From Anas platyrhynchos (Eukaryota; Chordata; Aves; Anseriformes; Anatidae): a stretch of DNA of 64,000 nucleotides. The stretch covers positions 91,509,501 through 91,573,500 of the forward strand of contig NC_092588.1 of assembly GCF_047663525.1 (NCBI RefSeq), given 5' to 3'. This document shows positions 60,656 to 64,000 of this stretch, piece by piece. Below the pieces are notes generated by a model that did no database searches, was not told the DNA's origin, and worked only from the letters and a program-made list of their open reading frames with translations. The translations under genes were made by a program, and so were the position numbers. Positions within the stretch are counted from its first letter, which is position 1. Every line of letters begins with the position of its first letter.

Positions 60656-63600
60656 ATTCTTGTTAGTGAATATGGGAAGGTGTATTGCTTGCCTGTTGGG
60701 CTGTACGAAGTGCTCCTCCTCTGCCATTCCCTTGTAGTGGTCCAAACATGCTACTGGGTGAGCATGCCCAGCAAGCTTCATCTTCAGCTGGTAAAGTGTG
60801 GTTTGGAAATTGCACATAAACATAGCACAAGAAAGTCTGTGCATGGGCGGAGAAAAAGATCTATGTAAGGGCTGCAAAGAGATCAAATGCAAAAAGCCTG
60901 CTTTCTGTGAATATAGCTTGAAGCACTGCATGAACATGTAACTGCCTGAAGATCTCCTCAGCCTGTATGTTGGTAGGAGCAGCTTTTAGGCTGGATCCTC
61001 TTTGCCACCATCGGCACCAGCTGAGACCTTAGACTTCCTTTCATCCTGCTCCTATGGTTTTATTGGATCTGCTCCAAGGAGAAATAAAATGCATCTTTCA
61101 GAAATACATAAATACTTTCTCAAACCTGAAGGGGGAAAAAGAAGTAATAGTTTTATGAGGATAAAATTCTAGCATTTTCACATAAAATGAGGATAATCTG
61201 TTTCCTTTTATTGCCCTAACTGGAATTCAGAGGCTGATCTGGGCCAGGCTCCCACTTCTTGTTCATTTGAAATAATTTTCCAGGAACTGAGTGTTAGTTA
61301 AAAGCCTCTTGTAGTTGCTAAGTCTGCAGAAGAGTCACTGGAAATCCACATGCTTCTTTCTAGGCAGTGTAGACTGTTTAATTTACTCATTTTTTCTTTG
61401 GTAGAACTCCGAAGAGGATGTCTTGAAGCCTTTATACAGCAGAAACAGCATGCACAAGAATAGTGATGCATTTGGTAAGGCAGCCTACACTGACTGACAG
61501 CGTTCCCCATCTTGGCACAGAATGGTTAAACCAGGCCCTTCCCCACCCACCACGCTGGTATATTTGGGTGAAGAGGTGATATTTTTAAAATCACAGCACG
61601 TCTCAATGATGATGTTCCAAGTATGCCTTCACACCATCATACGCAGCAAAATCTAGAGATGTTTTTCACTGTTGTCTGTGGGGTACCACAGAGTACATGA
61701 AATTAAGTGTGAACAAAACGAACTGAGAGTCAAGCTTGCTTGGACTAGCAAGTGGGATGCAATACCCTTCCTCCTGTGCAGTTTAGAAACTTCTGTCTGT
61801 CCAAGATTGCTCTTTTGATGCTCTTATAAAGGATGAATCGAAAGGATCTCTCCAGCTGAAATGTGCAAGGTGAGAGAGAGAGGCCTGGGAACACGGAGGC
61901 AGCAAAGCTACACAGTTTAATTTTTGAGAGTCTGTTTGGATTTAATTTGGGGCTGTAAGTGTTTTCTCTCTGCTGGGAAAGGCAAACTCAGTGTGAGGTA
62001 TTTGCATCATCTACTTCATGCATCTGAACCAGGACACAGAGGAATAAAGCTGGGAGCCTACGTTGCCTGTAGAGCCACTGTTAAGAAGTAGGACTGTCTG
62101 CAAGTGACAGGGATGTTTAGTCTACCAAAGAAAGGTACCTCAGGTAGGAAGTGTAGAAATCCCATGTCTGCACACTGTAGGAAACTTTGTCCTATCAACC
62201 CAATTATTGTACAAGTAGGTATGAATGTGGGATGCAGAAATACCACCTGCCCAGTCAACTGTGGGCAGAGCACAGCCAACAGTTGTATGAAAACCAAGAG
62301 AATCTTAACACCACTGTGAGTGCAGGTGGTGTGTGGTTTTGGGAGATTTCTCTTGTTCTGAGTGGAATGGCCTAAAAGCTTTCTGAAAATTTTCAGAAAG
62401 AAAGTGATCTCTAGTTACCAGTTCCCGGTAATTCACGCCATAAACAAAGGGGAGGAGAGACAACCCAATAGTAAAATCTGTTTATTTACAGTGTTATGTA
62501 TTACAGGAAAATCAGTTTAAAAAGTCAATGCTTCTTTTTCTTCAGAGTTGCAGCATTTTGAAGATGTTAAGACAGATCTGAAGAATTTAAACCATACCTG
62601 ATTTGATTCTAGCCTGCCTACCTGGTCTGGATCTGAAAGGTGAGACCATCTTGTTTTTTTCTTTTTTTTTTTCTTTTTTTTTTCTTTTTTTTTCCCAGCC
62701 CTTTGAGCTTCAAGTAAGGCATTTATTTATTTTTATTGAGGTTTCAACAAAACACAATCAATATCTGTGGGTTTGGTTGCCATAGTAAACTTTAACACTT
62801 AGCGTGCTGACATGGTCTGCGCTGGTAGTCAAACACATGCTTTGCCATCAAAAAGTTAGGGACTCCACTCAGCCTAAAATCCATGCTTGGACACACAACC
62901 ATTTTGTTGTCTGCCTCAGCCAAATGGTTCAGCTGGTTGCCTTGCATACTATCTTGTTGCTTCTTCTGATTCCCTCTACATTTATCCCTTCTGGAGGTGT
63001 TTCTTGGATCAAGCTGACATCTGCAGAGCTCTGAAGCTCTCCCTTGACTTGGTGCTATGTACAACACCCTCGGTCAAACCCAGTAATTTCTTACAGCTTG
63101 TGAGTTTTACTGTATTGACCAGAAAGATCTGCAATATCTCTGGAAGGGCTAGTGAGAACTAGTGTATACACCGAGTCTGGGCTTTGTGTCTATTTTTTTG
63201 GTTGCTGCCTTCCCTCCTTATCAAATGTTAGATAAAGTGAAACGCTGACCTTCGCTGTGGTCAGCTGAATGAAGAGAGAGCAAATGTGACTATGCAGCAG
63301 CTAGATGTATGTCTGTGGTGGTGTAAAAGCGTTTGGGTATTGCAGTAATTTTGGTTATCCAGTTCACAATGATGTAGTTTAATGGCCAGGTAGCTCAAGC
63401 GTACTGCCCATGCTGCAGCATAGTAAGGGCTTCAGTTTTCTGCTGGTGATGAAGGGTTTTGTTCATGCTGTTATGGAGTAGGAACTACAACTGGCTTGAG
63501 ATGGGTCATCCAATGGGACTTTCAAGCACAAATTCAAATTGCACTCTGACCTGCACCACTTTTCTCTGTGCCACTTCCTCCTCTTGCTTTTGCAGTCCAG

Positions 63601-64000
63601 AAACTTCTCTTCTTACCCCTGTAACCATCCTGTACCTTTTCCTCTCTCCCTCTACTCACTCTCTTTGCAGCCTCTCAGGGTGTTCCCAGCAAGGCTGGCT
63701 ACCCTGCCTCTTGTCCCAGGACAAATCTCCCTGCCTTTGTGCCTGCTGTCTCCAAGAGCCGCTGATGAAAGATCAGCTTGAGAAGGAAAAAACTAACTTG
63801 GGAGGTGGAGAAGGATTAGAGGAGCTGGATCTGGGGCAGCTTTCTCTCCTCAGAGGTCCCCTGCTGCTGCTTGACCTCTGCTGGCTGTGTGCATGCGGTT
63901 CTTCTTCCTCTGTGGGACCCTGCAGGGCAAGGGGAGGGAAAGGACATGGTCCCTTTACAGAGCTGCGTTGGTCTCTCAGGCTTGCTGGGTTGGGGTGACT
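60656..64000. other. Right-hand region; no gene recognised
   Basis: Human synteny predicts ELOVL2 on the minus strand after SYCP2L. I see none of its conserved membrane-enzyme exons here; at most its 3' UTR could be present. Two phase-compatible open blocks on the plus strand, 61405-61474 and 62546-62601, have good splice-like borders and are unassigned. A T-rich tract with scattered C lies at 62654-62693. An open frame running off the right edge from 63459 is unrecognised. Confidence 0.45.
62654..62693. repeat. T-rich low-complexity tract (T8-10 C)n
   Basis: Blocks of 7-11 T are separated by single C residues. It could be the polypyrimidine tract of a splice site or a decayed poly(A) tail of a minus-strand insert; neither can be shown. 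Confidence 0.8.

Noticed and set aside
63459..64000. 179-codon open frame at the right edge
   Set aside because: Low-complexity S/L/C-rich translation without a recognisable family; it may be chance and is cut by the window end.
60656..64000. ELOVL2 expected from synteny
   Set aside because: No conserved ELOVL exon (for example the histidine-box region) is seen on the minus strand; it likely lies beyond the right edge.

Overview
The window is vertebrate nuclear DNA, almost certainly from a bird. Genes are split into many short exons with GT...AG introns. The interspersed repeats are CR1 LINEs ending in ATTCTGTG-type tails, plus retroviral LTRs of avian ERV type. Species cannot be fixed from sequence alone. 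I recognise three protein genes in the order MAK(-), GCM2(-), SYCP2L(+), the same order and orientation as human 6p24.

Layout. 1-10.6 kb: the 5' six coding exons of MAK on the minus strand (kinase domain, 221 codons); the rest lies beyond the left edge. 10.6-14.2 kb: non-coding DNA with simple repeats and degenerate telomere-like hexamers. 14.2-15.05 kb: a CpG island, the likely MAK promoter, holding a perfect palindrome that resembles an RFX X-box. 15.05-17.7 kb: two CR1 copies lying back to back plus an older CR1 remnant. 17.7-22.3 kb: intergenic, with two GCM-type octamers. 22.3-27.25 kb: complete GCM2 in five coding exons (476 codons). 27.25-27.76 kb: a head-to-head gap of about 0.5 kb between GCM2 and SYCP2L with a G9-A-G9 run. 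27.76-54.1 kb: complete SYCP2L in about 36 coding exons, all phases compatible (932 or 916 residues depending on the start). Its introns contain two solo LTRs. 54.1-64 kb: no recognised gene, but one LTR with a primer-binding site followed by an inverted ERV-L-like pol fragment, one CR1, and several unassigned splice-flanked open blocks.

The genes are not a pathway. MAK is a ciliary/germ-cell/photoreceptor kinase, GCM2 is the parathyroid-lineage transcription factor, and SYCP2L is an oocyte meiotic-chromosome protein. Their grouping is conserved synteny. Standouts are a reconstructed SYCP2L intron 4 that fits only AT...AC ends, the X-box-like palindrome, the rearranged ERV, and exon-like blocks downstream of SYCP2L that may belong to an undescribed transcript.
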